DNA of 13,533 nucleotides from Desulfobacteraceae bacterium. GTDB taxonomy: Bacteria > Desulfobacterota > Desulfobacteria > Desulfobacterales > SURF-7. The notes below the pieces were generated by a model. The model made no database searches. It was not told the origin of the DNA and worked only from the letters and a program-made list of their open reading frames with translations. The stretch lies in assembly GCA_030619585.1 (NCBI GenBank), contig JAUXBD010000002.1, positions 1 to 13,533 on the forward strand, written 5' to 3'. Positions 1 through 7,096 of this stretch are shown one piece after another. How positions within the stretch are numbered: position 1 is the first letter of the stretch; each line of letters begins with the position of its first letter. Made by a program: the position numbers and the translations under genes.

Positions 1-1
1 C

Positions 2-1552
2 GGAGGCGGCAACTATTGCACAGAGGTCATTGAAAAGAGCTCTCAGGAATACAATATGAAAGAGTTTAATGCACGTATTGTAGCTGTTGCAGACACTGAT
101 CCGGAAGCTCATGGTATAGTGCTCGCTCGAAAAATAGGTCTAATAACTCTCAATGATTATCACGATCTTTATGACCCCAAATATAATATTCACCTAATTA
201 CTATTTTGACTCCTGACAAGCATGTTCAGGACGACATCCTTAAAACCAAACCTTCTGATATACGTGTCCTTTCCTATCAGGCATTTGAACTTTTCTGGAA
301 ATCCGTTGCTTTTGAAGCACGCAAGTTGAGGCAAAGAAACGAAGAGGTTGAAACAATCTTAAACGGCATTCAGGACTTTATCGTGGTTATTAATCCGGAT
401 CTTGAGATTATCGAGGTCAATGATGCATTTCTAAAGAAAATGAGTTATAAGCCTGAGCAGGTGATTGGAAATAAATGTCACAAGATTTTCTACAACATTG
501 ACTACAAGTGTGCAATTGAAAACAGGATTTGCCCTTTAAATGAGGTGATCCGGAACAAAAGGCCTCACCAAATTATTAGAACCAGGACTAAAGATAATGG
601 AGAGCGTCGTTATGTGGAGGTTAAAACTTTTCCTGTGTGGGAAAAAAGTGGCAAAATTTCAAAATTTGTGGAAATTAGTCGTGATATTACAAAAGAAAAA
701 CTTGAGGAGGCAGAAATTACCAGACGCCTGGAGCTGATGGTTGAGGAGCGTACTATGCAGCTTCAGGAATCCCATAACAAACTACTTCACCAGGATAAGA
801 TGGCCTCTTTAGGAAAACTGTCCGCATCAGTTGTGCATGAGATCAATAATCCGATTGCAGGCATACTAAACTTCTCCATGCTGATTAAAAAGATGATTCA
901 AGAAGATTCTGTTAAAAAAAATAAAGATGATCATCAACCAGATGAGCAGATTATCCAATATCTGGATCTCATGGAAACTGAGACCAGACGAATCAGCCGA
1001 ATTGTCTCCAACCTACTTGCATTCTCCAGGCAATCCAAAATTGAGCTGCAACAACTGAGCATCAACCTGCTCATAGAAAAAACGCTCTTGTTGAATTCAA
1101 ATCTTTTCAAACTAAATAGGATAAAGGTTGAAACAAAACTGGATCCTTCCCTGCCTTCAATTGTCGGAGCAGGTGACCAACTCCAGCAGGTCCTTATGAA
1201 TTTTGTCTCAAATGCAGCTGAAGCCTTATCGGCCGTTAATGGCGGTTTAATTAGCATTGAAACAAAGCATGATAGAAAGAATAAACAGATTGTGGTCCGA
1301 ATTAAAGACTCTGGGCCTGGTATACCGAAGGAGGACTTCTCCAAACTCTTTGAACCTTTTTACACCACAAAAAAGGAGGGTAAAGGGGTCGGGCTCGGAC
1401 TTTCCGTGGTTTATGGAATCATTGAGGAGCACGGTGGGGCAATCTGTGTGAACTCAAAGGTAGGTAAAGGTTCAACATTTAAGATTATTTTGCCCCTGGA
1501 ATATTCCTTAACTCAGCAAAGCAAAAATGGAGGAGCCAGTGGACAGTGCTAA
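2..1552 (+). CDS. PAS sensor histidine kinase with Rossmann-like N-terminus (5' partial)
   Basis: Sensor kinase that autophosphorylates on histidine and passes the phosphate to the response regulator encoded next. The reading frame is open to base 2 with no stop, and the residues before the ATG at 56 read GGGNYC, like a dinucleotide-binding glycine loop. The gene therefore starts outside the window and 56 is probably internal. Numbering from that ATG: residues 1-85 resemble a Rossmann fold (strand IVAVADTD at 8-15); a PAS domain spans about 98-213 and has three cysteines (141, 152, 159) that could bind metal or sense redox state; a short coiled coil follows. The HisKA motif has phospho-accepting His261 in HEINNP. 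The ATPase has an N box around Asn386, a G1 box DSGPGIP (418-424), an F box, and a G2 box GKGVGLGL (442-449). No transmembrane segment is visible, so the kinase is probably cytoplasmic. Its 3' end overlaps the regulator gene by 26 bases. Confidence 0.9.
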   Translation, partial: GGGNYCTEVIEKSSQEYNMKEFNARIVAVADTDPEAHGIVLARKIGLITLNDYHDLYDPKYNIHLITILTPDKHVQDDILKTKPSDIRVLSYQAFELFWKSVAFEARKLRQRNEEVETILNGIQDFIVVINPDLEIIEVNDAFLKKMSYKPEQVIGNKCHKIFYNIDYKCAIENRICPLNEVIRNKRPHQIIRTRTKDNGERRYVEVKTFPVWEKSGKISKFVEISRDITKEKLEEAEITRRLELMVEERTMQLQESHNKLLHQDKMASLGKLSASVVHEINNPIAGILNFSMLIKKMIQEDSVKKNKDDHQPDEQIIQYLDLMETETRRISRIVSNLLAFSRQSKIELQQLSINLLIEKTLLLNSNLFKLNRIKVETKLDPSLPSIVGAGDQLQQVLMNFVSNAAEALSAVNGGLISIETKHDRKNKQIVVRIKDSGPGIPKEDFSKLFEPFYTTKKEGKGVGLGLSVVYGIIEEHGGAICVNSKVGKGSTFKIILPLEYSLTQQSKNGGASGQC

Positions 1553-2882
1553 AGTTCTGATTGTTGATGATGAACTGATTATGCGGGAATCCCTTGCCGG
1601 CTGGCTTGAGCGGGATGGTCACGATATAGAAAAAGCCAGCAGTGGTGAAGAAGCTCTGGAGAAAATAAAAGACACCAGCTTTGACATTCTCTTGGTTGAC
1701 ATCAAAATGGAAGGGATAAGCGGTCTTGAAGTTTTAAAATATGTTAAGGAAAACGATCCTGATGCAGCGGTTATAATGATTACCGCTTATGGATCAATTT
1801 CCACAGCCATTGAAGCGATCAAGGCAGGGGCCTATGATTACCTGCTGAAGCCTTTTGATCCAGAGGAACTTGGAGTTCTGATAGAAAAAATCATAGAACA
1901 TCAGGCCCGGGTTAGGGAGAATCTGTTTCTCCGAGAAGATTATAAGCAACGTACACGTTTTGAAAGCATGATAGGCCAGTCCCAGCCCATGCACGAAATA
2001 TTTGATCTTATCCAGGATATAGCTCCTGTAAACTCCACGGTCCTCATTACAGGTGAAACCGGAACAGGCAAAGGCCTGGCTGCTAAGGCTATCCATACAA
2101 ACAGCCCCAGATGCGAAGGTCCATTTGTTGTGGTCAACTGCGGTGCAATTCCTGAGCACCTAATGGAAAGCGAGTTGTTCGGCCACCAGAAAGGTGCTTT
2201 TACTGATGCGAAAGAAACCAAAAAAGGACGCCTTGAACTGGCACATGGTGGCACGCTTTTCCTGGACGAAATCGGTGAGATCAACATGCGAATGCAGATC
2301 GATCTTCTTAGGGTACTGGAAGACAGGGTGTTTTATCGTGTCGGTGGCACCCAGTCCATAAAAGTTGATTTTCGTATCATTGCTGCAACCAATAGGGACC
2401 TTGAGGATGCAGTAAAAGATAGGATATTTCGTGAGGACCTTTACTACCGTCTGAATGTAATTTCCTTTCAGATGCCGCCCTTGCGTGAACGTAAAGATGA
2501 TATTCCGCTTCTGACCGATCATTTCTTACGCAGGTTCTCTCAAGAAACCAACAAGCCTATTGATAAGATCAGCCGTGAAGCCATGGACGAGATGATGATC
2601 TATGAGTGGCCAGGCAATGTCAGGGAACTTGAAAATGCAATCGAGAGAGGTGTCGTTGTGGGCAAGGCCCGGAGTATTCAGCCTGAAGATTTACCCATTT
2701 TTCATAGTGACCACGTGCCTTCTTCCAACGAAAGGTCTCTTAAGGAAATCCAAAAAGTCCACATTATTCAGACACTCGAAGATACCAACTGGAATGTTTC
2801 AAAAACCTCCAAAATTCTGGGTATTGATCGATCAACACTTTATAGTAAAATTAAACAGTTTAACATTCAAAAGCCTGCTTGA
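1527..2882 (+). CDS. NtrC-family sigma-54-dependent response regulator
   Basis: Response regulator that activates transcription by sigma-54 RNA polymerase after phosphorylation by the upstream kinase. The receiver domain (about 8-125) has the acidic pair D14/D15, phospho-acceptor D58, T86 and K108. The AAA+ domain has Walker A GETGTGK (176-182), Walker B ending in D247-E248, and the sigma-54 contact loop as GAFTDA (223-228), where the canonical motif is GAFTGA. A Fis-type helix-turn-helix lies near the C-terminus (about 425-448). Length (451 aa) is normal for the family. Start: ATG 1527 lacks a ribosome site, whereas GTG 1539 has GGAGG five bases upstream (1529-1533), so translation may start at 1539 and give a protein four residues shorter. 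The stop overlaps the next gene as TGATG, indicating coupled translation. A likely target is the sigma-54 promoter at 5494-5509. Confidence 0.95.
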   Translation: MEEPVDSAKVLIVDDELIMRESLAGWLERDGHDIEKASSGEEALEKIKDTSFDILLVDIKMEGISGLEVLKYVKENDPDAAVIMITAYGSISTAIEAIKAGAYDYLLKPFDPEELGVLIEKIIEHQARVRENLFLREDYKQRTRFESMIGQSQPMHEIFDLIQDIAPVNSTVLITGETGTGKGLAAKAIHTNSPRCEGPFVVVNCGAIPEHLMESELFGHQKGAFTDAKETKKGRLELAHGGTLFLDEIGEINMRMQIDLLRVLEDRVFYRVGGTQSIKVDFRIIAATNRDLEDAVKDRIFREDLYYRLNVISFQMPPLRERKDDIPLLTDHFLRRFSQETNKPIDKISREAMDEMMIYEWPGNVRELENAIERGVVVGKARSIQPEDLPIFHSDHVPSSNERSLKEIQKVHIIQTLEDTNWNVSKTSKILGIDRSTLYSKIKQFNIQKPA

Positions 2883-3448
2883 TGGCCTTGTTAGAACACA
2901 TGTTGGTCATCTCTCCTATTGGAGACATAGACGAAGAGCTAATCGAATCGATAAGCGTAAATATTACCCGTACATTCGGCTTTCCAACCAAGCTAAGGTC
3001 GCTCATTGATGATGTATGTTTTGCCTATGACCCGGACCGTATGCAGCACTATTCTACTATAATACTGGAGAAGCTGGCCAGCAAAGCCCCTGAAGAAGCT
3101 ATCAGGGTGTTTGCAATTACCACGGAAGATCTGTATATCCCGATTTTAACTTACGTATATGGAGAGGCTCAGCTGGGTGGAACGGCCTGCATTGTGTCGA
3201 CCCATAGGCTTCGTGAAGGTCTTTCTTCAAATAGCCAAGCCTATCGTTCTCGTGTTATCAAGGAAGCCATCCATGAAATGGGGCATACCTTTAAATTACG
3301 CCATTGTAAAGACCAAACTTGTATCATGCATTACTGCCGTAGCATTAAAGATGTGGACAAGAAATCTGATCAGTTCTGCCGGTACTGCAAGGTCCTTTTA
3401 GATGATGAAAAGAAAAGTCTGGAGAAAAGTATTTCACCAGCCTCTTAA
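2882..3448 (+). CDS. amzA: Archaemetzincin-type zinc metalloprotease
   Basis: Small soluble metalloprotease of the archaemetzincin family. The diagnostic run starts at His131: HEMGH supplies two zinc-ligand histidines and the general-base Glu132, with the third ligand at His141. It is followed by C142-X4-C147-X-M149 (the Met-turn region) and C166-X2-C169, the structural second zinc site of this family. The family consensus is HEXXHXXGX3CX4CXMX17CXXC. Here the glycine is Lys138 and the Met-to-Cys spacing is 16. Length (188 aa) fits the family. I chose the ATG at 2882, which overlaps the regulator stop in a TGATG arrangement; a TTG at 2879 would add one residue. No signal peptide is visible, so it is probably cytoplasmic. 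Substrates of archaemetzincins are essentially unknown. The tight linkage to the two-component system suggests a role in the same response. The gene converges on the GcvH-like pair with a 25-base gap and no clear terminator. Confidence 0.85.
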   Translation: MALLEHMLVISPIGDIDEELIESISVNITRTFGFPTKLRSLIDDVCFAYDPDRMQHYSTIILEKLASKAPEEAIRVFAITTEDLYIPILTYVYGEAQLGGTACIVSTHRLREGLSSNSQAYRSRVIKEAIHEMGHTFKLRHCKDQTCIMHYCRSIKDVDKKSDQFCRYCKVLLDDEKKSLEKSISPAS

Positions 3449-3473
3449 CAAACTAAGATATATTAGATCAGTT

Positions 3474-4400
3474 TTATGTATGAAGAAAAAGCTTTGTTAA
3501 CTTCTTCCATCCTAATTGTGGTACTTTCCCATAGATATCATCTGTCAAGAAACCGCCATCTGCTGCAAGAGGGCCTGCTTTCTCCTCAATCACCTTGTGG
3601 AGTTGATTGATCTCTTTTCCCACATAATCGCCTGCTTCCCTGCCAATCATCAGCTTTTTTAAATCCTGACGAAGAGAGTGGGTATGCACCCTCATTACCC
3701 AGCCTTCAGAATATGGGTCATGATTGGCCAGGTTGACCTTTTCTCTGAGCCTATGATTAATTGCGGTTACTACCCCACTAACAGGTGAAAGCACTCTTGC
3801 TTTATGTTGTCCGCGATTCATTGATATATCTGTATCTCCCTGTTTTACCTCCTTGCCGATAAGGGGGGCCTCAAGCTGGTCAAAGGGTCCCAGCAGGCGC
3901 AAAGCAAAATCATCCAGTCCAATTCTGACTTCAGATCCCTCTTCTACCTTCACCCACGCATGACCGGGATGGAGATAATATCCATGTGGAATCTTGAATC
4001 CTTCGATATCAAGAAGATCCACCGGTCTTACCACCGTATGCACAGTATACTGGTCGTAAAAATATTGGTCAAATTCGCAATCACCACACCGGTAATCATT
4101 GGTGCAGGCTCTGAATTCAATGCGAGCTTTCATGTGATGGATGCAAGGGCGCTTCCACGTTGGCAGTTCTCTTAACCTGTCTTTCCAGTAAACGATTTTT
4201 CCACACTTTCCTTTTGGTATGCCACTTTGCTCCCTGATCTGTCTGTTTTTCTTAGAGACACGTCGCATGACTTTGTCAAAGTTGCATGTTTTGCAGTTAT
4301 AATCGATCTTACAGGTTTTTTGACGAACCACATCTGCCTGCATCCAGATGCAAAGGTCGGACTTGTCTTTTACTATTTTTTTAATGCGGTTTCGCTCCAT
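3474..4400 (-). CDS. GcvH-like protein with two Cys4 modules (paralogue 1)
   Basis: Protein of 308 aa joining a cysteine-rich N-terminus to a domain like glycine-cleavage H protein. Two modules with identical spacing, C-X12-C-X5-C-X2-C, occur at C17/C30/C36/C39 and C86/C99/C105/C108. Each reads C-X3-Y-X-C-X2-C-X-F-D at its end, suggesting zinc or Fe-S sites. The GcvH-like part (about 133-278) has RIGLDDFALRLLG, LSPVSG and DPYSEGW. The position that is lipoyl-lysine in GcvH (seven before the S of SPVSG) is Gln198; Lys200 is nearby but out of register. A C-terminal tail with AGPLAADGG is shared with the upstream paralogue. Start: an ATG at 4421 exists, but AGGAGGG at 4408-4414 sits seven bases ahead of ATG 4400, so I use 4400. 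The function is not known to me; a role in glycine cleavage is unlikely because the lysine and the partner genes are absent. Confidence 0.85.
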   Translation of the reverse strand: MERNRIKKIVKDKSDLCIWMQADVVRQKTCKIDYNCKTCNFDKVMRRVSKKNRQIREQSGIPKGKCGKIVYWKDRLRELPTWKRPCIHHMKARIEFRACTNDYRCGDCEFDQYFYDQYTVHTVVRPVDLLDIEGFKIPHGYYLHPGHAWVKVEEGSEVRIGLDDFALRLLGPFDQLEAPLIGKEVKQGDTDISMNRGQHKARVLSPVSGVVTAINHRLREKVNLANHDPYSEGWVMRVHTHSLRQDLKKLMIGREAGDYVGKEINQLHKVIEEKAGPLAADGGFLTDDIYGKVPQLGWKKLTKLFLHT

Positions 4401-4407
4401 TTTCCTT

Positions 4408-4414
4408 CCCTCCT
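4408..4414 (-). promoter_or_regulatory. Ribosome binding site deciding the start of the downstream GcvH-like gene
   Basis: On the minus strand this reads AGGAGGG, seven bases before the ATG at 4400. It lies inside the seven-codon extension that the longer reading from ATG 4421 would add, so the shorter start is preferred. Confidence 0.75.
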
Positions 4415-4423
4415 GTAACATTA

Positions 4424-5422
4424 TCAGGTCTTGAGAAAGGTTTTTGCTAAGTTATTCCAGCCCAGATCAGGAAGTGCACCATATATGTCGCCTGTCAGAT
4501 AGCCGCCATCAGCAGCAAGCGGACCTGCCACTTCCTCTATCAAATTTTCAAGGCTGGTAACCTCTTGGTCCATCCAGCTAAGGCAGCTTGAATCAGTCAT
4601 AAGATTGTTAATGGTTTTCTTTACATCAGGCGTACGCACCATGAACAACCAGCCATCACCGTATGGCTCATTGTTGGCTAAATACGGTTTTTCTCTTACC
4701 TTAGAATTAACCTCCATTATTACGCCATTTATAGGAGAAAGTACATCTGCTAAATTATCCTTGCGTTTTAAGCCCCATCCAACACTTCCCTGATCCAGTT
4801 CTTTACCCATAAGCGGAAGGTCAAACGCATCGGCCTTGCCCAGAAGCTTTAAGGCAAAGTCATCCAGACCGATCCGTATATAACCGCCACTTTCAATTCT
4901 TGCCCAGGTATGGCCGTTGTGGAAATGGTAAGCCATGGGAACTTCAAAACCTTTGATTTGTTCTACCTCTAATGGCATACTCTTTGTTTTTGTAGTCAAG
5001 ACATCTTCAAAAAACTGATCAAAATCACAAGTGCCGCACATGTAATCATATGCGCATGCCCGTTTTTCAATACGGTTGGTGAGGCTGTGCCTGCAAACCC
5101 TGTCCAATGCCAGCTTTTTTCTCATGGCATCCTGCCAGCTGATCTGTTTGCCTTTTTCAACCTGCCTTTGCATTCCCAGGTCGTATTTACAGGTAGTACA
5201 GTCATAAAAATTGTTACAGTTTTTATTTTTCACCACACTGGACTGCATCCAAATGCAGGGATTTGCTGTTTTGGTATTTTTATCTGGTTTTACCATCCAA
5301 ACCTGTCCACCCAAGACTGTACTGATCCCTGTTTTATTACCAAGTTCCTGTTTGCTGCCCTTCCTGTAGGATGACCCAAAACCGACCTGACTTCTTTGAC
5401 CACGTTTAATTTTTTCAGCCAT
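4424..5422 (-). CDS. GcvH-like protein with two Cys4 modules (paralogue 2)
   Basis: First gene of the minus-strand pair, 332 aa, clearly paralogous to the downstream gene along its whole length. After a basic N-terminal extension of about 55 residues come two C-X12-C-X5-C-X2-C modules at C56/C69/C75/C78 and C110/C123/C129/C132. They share the pattern C-X3-Y-X-C-X2-C-X-[FY]-D. The GcvH-like domain (about 157-300) has RIGLDDFALKLLG, LSPINGV and EPYGDGW. The residue at the normal lipoyl-lysine register (seven before the S of SPING) is Asp222, so canonical lipoylation looks lost. The tail AGPLAADGGYLTGDIYG matches paralogue 1. ATG 5422 has AAGGAG six bases upstream (5429-5434). A sigma-54-type promoter lies about 70 bases upstream. 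Database names such as glycine cleavage protein H would be misleading; a metal-binding or electron-transfer carrier is possible but unproven. Confidence 0.85.
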   Translation of the reverse strand: MAEKIKRGQRSQVGFGSSYRKGSKQELGNKTGISTVLGGQVWMVKPDKNTKTANPCIWMQSSVVKNKNCNNFYDCTTCKYDLGMQRQVEKGKQISWQDAMRKKLALDRVCRHSLTNRIEKRACAYDYMCGTCDFDQFFEDVLTTKTKSMPLEVEQIKGFEVPMAYHFHNGHTWARIESGGYIRIGLDDFALKLLGKADAFDLPLMGKELDQGSVGWGLKRKDNLADVLSPINGVIMEVNSKVREKPYLANNEPYGDGWLFMVRTPDVKKTINNLMTDSSCLSWMDQEVTSLENLIEEVAGPLAADGGYLTGDIYGALPDLGWNNLAKTFLKT

Positions 5423-5493
5423 TTTTTTCTCCTTTGCAAATGTAGATTTATTTTTTTTGGGAAACCTTTATGCCGTTATTTGGGTTTATATAA

Positions 5494-5509
5494 AGCAAAG
5501 GCGATGCCA
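5494..5509 (-). promoter_or_regulatory. Sigma-54 (-24/-12) promoter for the GcvH-like pair
   Basis: On the minus strand this reads TGGCATCGCCTTTGCT, against the consensus TGGCACGN4TTGCW. The essential GG (5507-5508) and GC (5495-5496) are exactly ten bases apart, and TGGCA and TTGC are intact. Transcription would start near 5483, giving a leader of about 60 bases before ATG 5422. A sigma-54 activator is encoded nearby and repeat elements lie upstream, which strengthens the call. Confidence 0.75.
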
Positions 5510-5607
5510 AATATATGAGGCTTTAAAAAATAATTTTAACCATTTAATATTACATCATTTTTAAGACGTGCAACCCGTAAAGGGCCTTTGAAGACGTTTA
5601 AGGTAAA

Positions 5608-5624
5608 TGTTGTAATATCCAACA
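5608..5624. promoter_or_regulatory. TGTTG-N7-CAACA dyad, candidate enhancer site
   Basis: Perfect 5-base inverted repeat (TGTTG at 5608-5612, CAACA at 5620-5624) with a 7-base spacer. The minus-strand reading of 5612-5624 matches the two direct repeats at 5699-5734 in 12 of 13 positions. Its centre is about 108 bases upstream of the -24 element and about 133 bases from the inferred start, a typical position for a Fis-type activator site. The identity of the binding protein is inferred. Confidence 0.55.
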
Positions 5625-5698
5625 GTATGGGGAAGAGCTAAACTTGAAAAACAACAATGAGTTAACTTTCATCCTATATTTTCAGTTTGTTAAATAGT

Positions 5699-5734
5699 GT
5701 GTTGGATTTTACTGCGGTGGTGTTGGATTTTACT
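5699..5734. repeat. Two 15-base direct repeats with 21-base period, candidate activator sites
   Basis: GTGTTGGATTTTACT occurs perfectly at 5699-5713 and 5720-5734. The 21-base period is two turns of DNA, so proteins bound to both would lie on the same face. Both copies contain the TGTTG half-site of the dyad at 5608-5624, but without its CAACA partner. They lie roughly 190-225 bases upstream of the sigma-54 promoter and about 410-440 bases before the metF-like gene on the other side. Confidence 0.6.
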
Positions 5735-6141
5735 CCAGGTCGTTTTCTAAGAAATCACAGAACCGAATACAATTATGATCAGCATTTGTTTTGCTTCTAA
5801 TATGAAAAGCCCACCCGAGAAGACCATTGCAAAAAGAATCAATTCAATGGATTATATTCTGGATAATCTTTTAAAAATTGGTTTTCTTTATATCAAATAT
5901 CCATAATTAAGTGTGTTTTCGGTTGACATATACAGAGTTGCCCCATATTTATAATATTTACTTTTAAAATCGTTTTTGCAAATTGTTTTCCGTAAGCTGT
6001 CGATTCAAGAACACTGAAATTATATAAAAAAGGTCTCCTGTTAATTTTGTAAGGAAAGCGGATAAATCTATTTTTCGGCAATATTAGAAAAAAATATCCA
6101 GGTCTCTGATGTTTCAGGAAAACTTTTTTGGAGGAAATTAA
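5735..6141. other. AT-rich intergenic stretch ahead of the metF-like gene
   Basis: No convincing gene lies here. A 43-codon frame at 5775-5906 has no ribosome site and no recognisable product. I see no tRNA, strong terminator hairpin or riboswitch core. A weak sigma-70-like element is listed separately, and GGAGG at 6130-6134 is the ribosome site of the following gene. Confidence 0.5.
5923..5955 (+). promoter_or_regulatory. Weak sigma-70-like promoter candidate for the metF-hdrA cluster
   Basis: A perfect TTGACA (5923-5928) and a perfect TATAAT (5950-5955) are present, but 21 bases apart rather than about 17. The hexamer at 17-base spacing, TATTTA (5946-5951), is a poor -10 element. This would leave a leader of about 180 bases before ATG 6142. 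It is the best candidate in the region, but weak. Confidence 0.25.
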
Positions 6142-7023
6142 ATGAGCTTTAATAAAAAACTTAATACCGGTGATTTTGCAATTCTTGCTGAAATGGAACC
6201 TCCCAAGGGTGTAAATGTTTCAAAAATGGTTGAAAATGCTGCAAAAGTAAAAGGACAGGTTGACGCGTTTGTTGTTCCGGAAATGAGCAATGCTGTTATG
6301 AGAATGAGTTCTCTCGGCGGAGCTATGCTTCTCCAGTCTGAAGGCATGGAAACAGTGATGCAGGTTTGCTGCAGGGACAGAAACCGGCTTGCGCTTCAAG
6401 CGGATATTCTCGCAGCCAATTCCTGCGGGATCAAAAGCATCATGGCTGTTACAGGTGAAGACCCGAGTTTCGGTGATCATCACCAGGCAGCATCTGTTTA
6501 CGATATCCAGCTTACTGAACTGCTTGAGGCTGTTCAGATGCTTCAGAAAGGGCGGGACATGGCAGGTATTGAACTTGATGGCGCTCCGGATTTTCAGGTT
6601 GGTTCAGTAGTAAACGCTGGGCTTAAAGGTGATAATCTTGAAGCCGAACTTGAAGAGATGAATAAAAAAATCGATGCAGGAACCGGTTTTTTTATTACCC
6701 CGCCTATTTTTGACATTGGCTCAATTGAGACATTTATGAAGCATGCCGAACAAAAAAACGCGAAAATAATTCCAACAGTATTGCTGCTGAAATCTGTGGG
6801 TATGGCTCGTTATATGTCACGCAATCTGGAACATGTTCATATACCTGATGATCTGATCAAACGGATTCAGAAAGCCCCGGATAAAACCCGGGAATGTATA
6901 GCAATAGCAAAAGAGATGATTGATATCCTGAGAAAGGAAGGATTCAGCGGTGCTTTTATCTCAACCCTCGGCTGGGAACAGAGACTGCCTGAAATTATTG
7001 GAAGCAAGGAAGTTTATGGATAA
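6142..7023 (+). CDS. Divergent methylene-tetrahydrofolate reductase (MetF) paralogue
   Basis: A 293-aa TIM-barrel protein of the MetF family, which exchanges electrons between FAD and methylene-/methyl-tetrahydrofolate. The ExxPP motif (EMEPP, Glu17) matches catalytic Glu28 of E. coli MetF, and RDRNRLALQ (78-86) is shared with the second MetF gene at 12816. Two other expected positions differ: Glu106 stands where E. coli has Asp120, and Pro187 (in FITPP) where it has folate-contacting Gln183. The second MetF in this window keeps both. The protein may therefore be a partner or scaffold subunit, or act on a modified substrate; this is inference. GGAGG at 6130-6134 is seven bases before ATG 6142. 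It is first in a same-strand series with hdrA (73-base gap), mvhD, metV and metF, so it probably belongs to the same complex or pathway. Confidence 0.8.
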   Translation: MSFNKKLNTGDFAILAEMEPPKGVNVSKMVENAAKVKGQVDAFVVPEMSNAVMRMSSLGGAMLLQSEGMETVMQVCCRDRNRLALQADILAANSCGIKSIMAVTGEDPSFGDHHQAASVYDIQLTELLEAVQMLQKGRDMAGIELDGAPDFQVGSVVNAGLKGDNLEAELEEMNKKIDAGTGFFITPPIFDIGSIETFMKHAEQKNAKIIPTVLLLKSVGMARYMSRNLEHVHIPDDLIKRIQKAPDKTRECIAIAKEMIDILRKEGFSGAFISTLGWEQRLPEIIGSKEVYG

Positions 7024-7096
7024 TTTTTAAATTGCGGGAAGCACATACGGAAAAAGTATCATGACAAATAACCATCGTTTAACGGGTGATTAGACA

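Noticed and set aside
3449..3473. Bidirectional terminator between the converging genes
   Set aside because: The 25-base gap shows no clear inverted repeat.
4401..4421. Seven-residue N-terminal extension of the downstream GcvH-like protein from ATG 4421
   Set aside because: The extension consists of the ribosome site for ATG 4400.
3474..5422. Genuine glycine cleavage H proteins
   Set aside because: The lipoyl lysine register is not lysine in either protein, each carries Cys4 modules, and no gcvT or gcvP is nearby.
5775..5906. Possible 43-codon gene in the intergenic region
   Set aside because: No ribosome site and no recognisable family; the length is expected by chance in AT-rich DNA.
6101..6118. 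Small hairpin (CTGA...TCAG) ahead of the metF-like gene
   Set aside because: Only four to five pairs with no T-run; too weak to call a terminator or leader control element.
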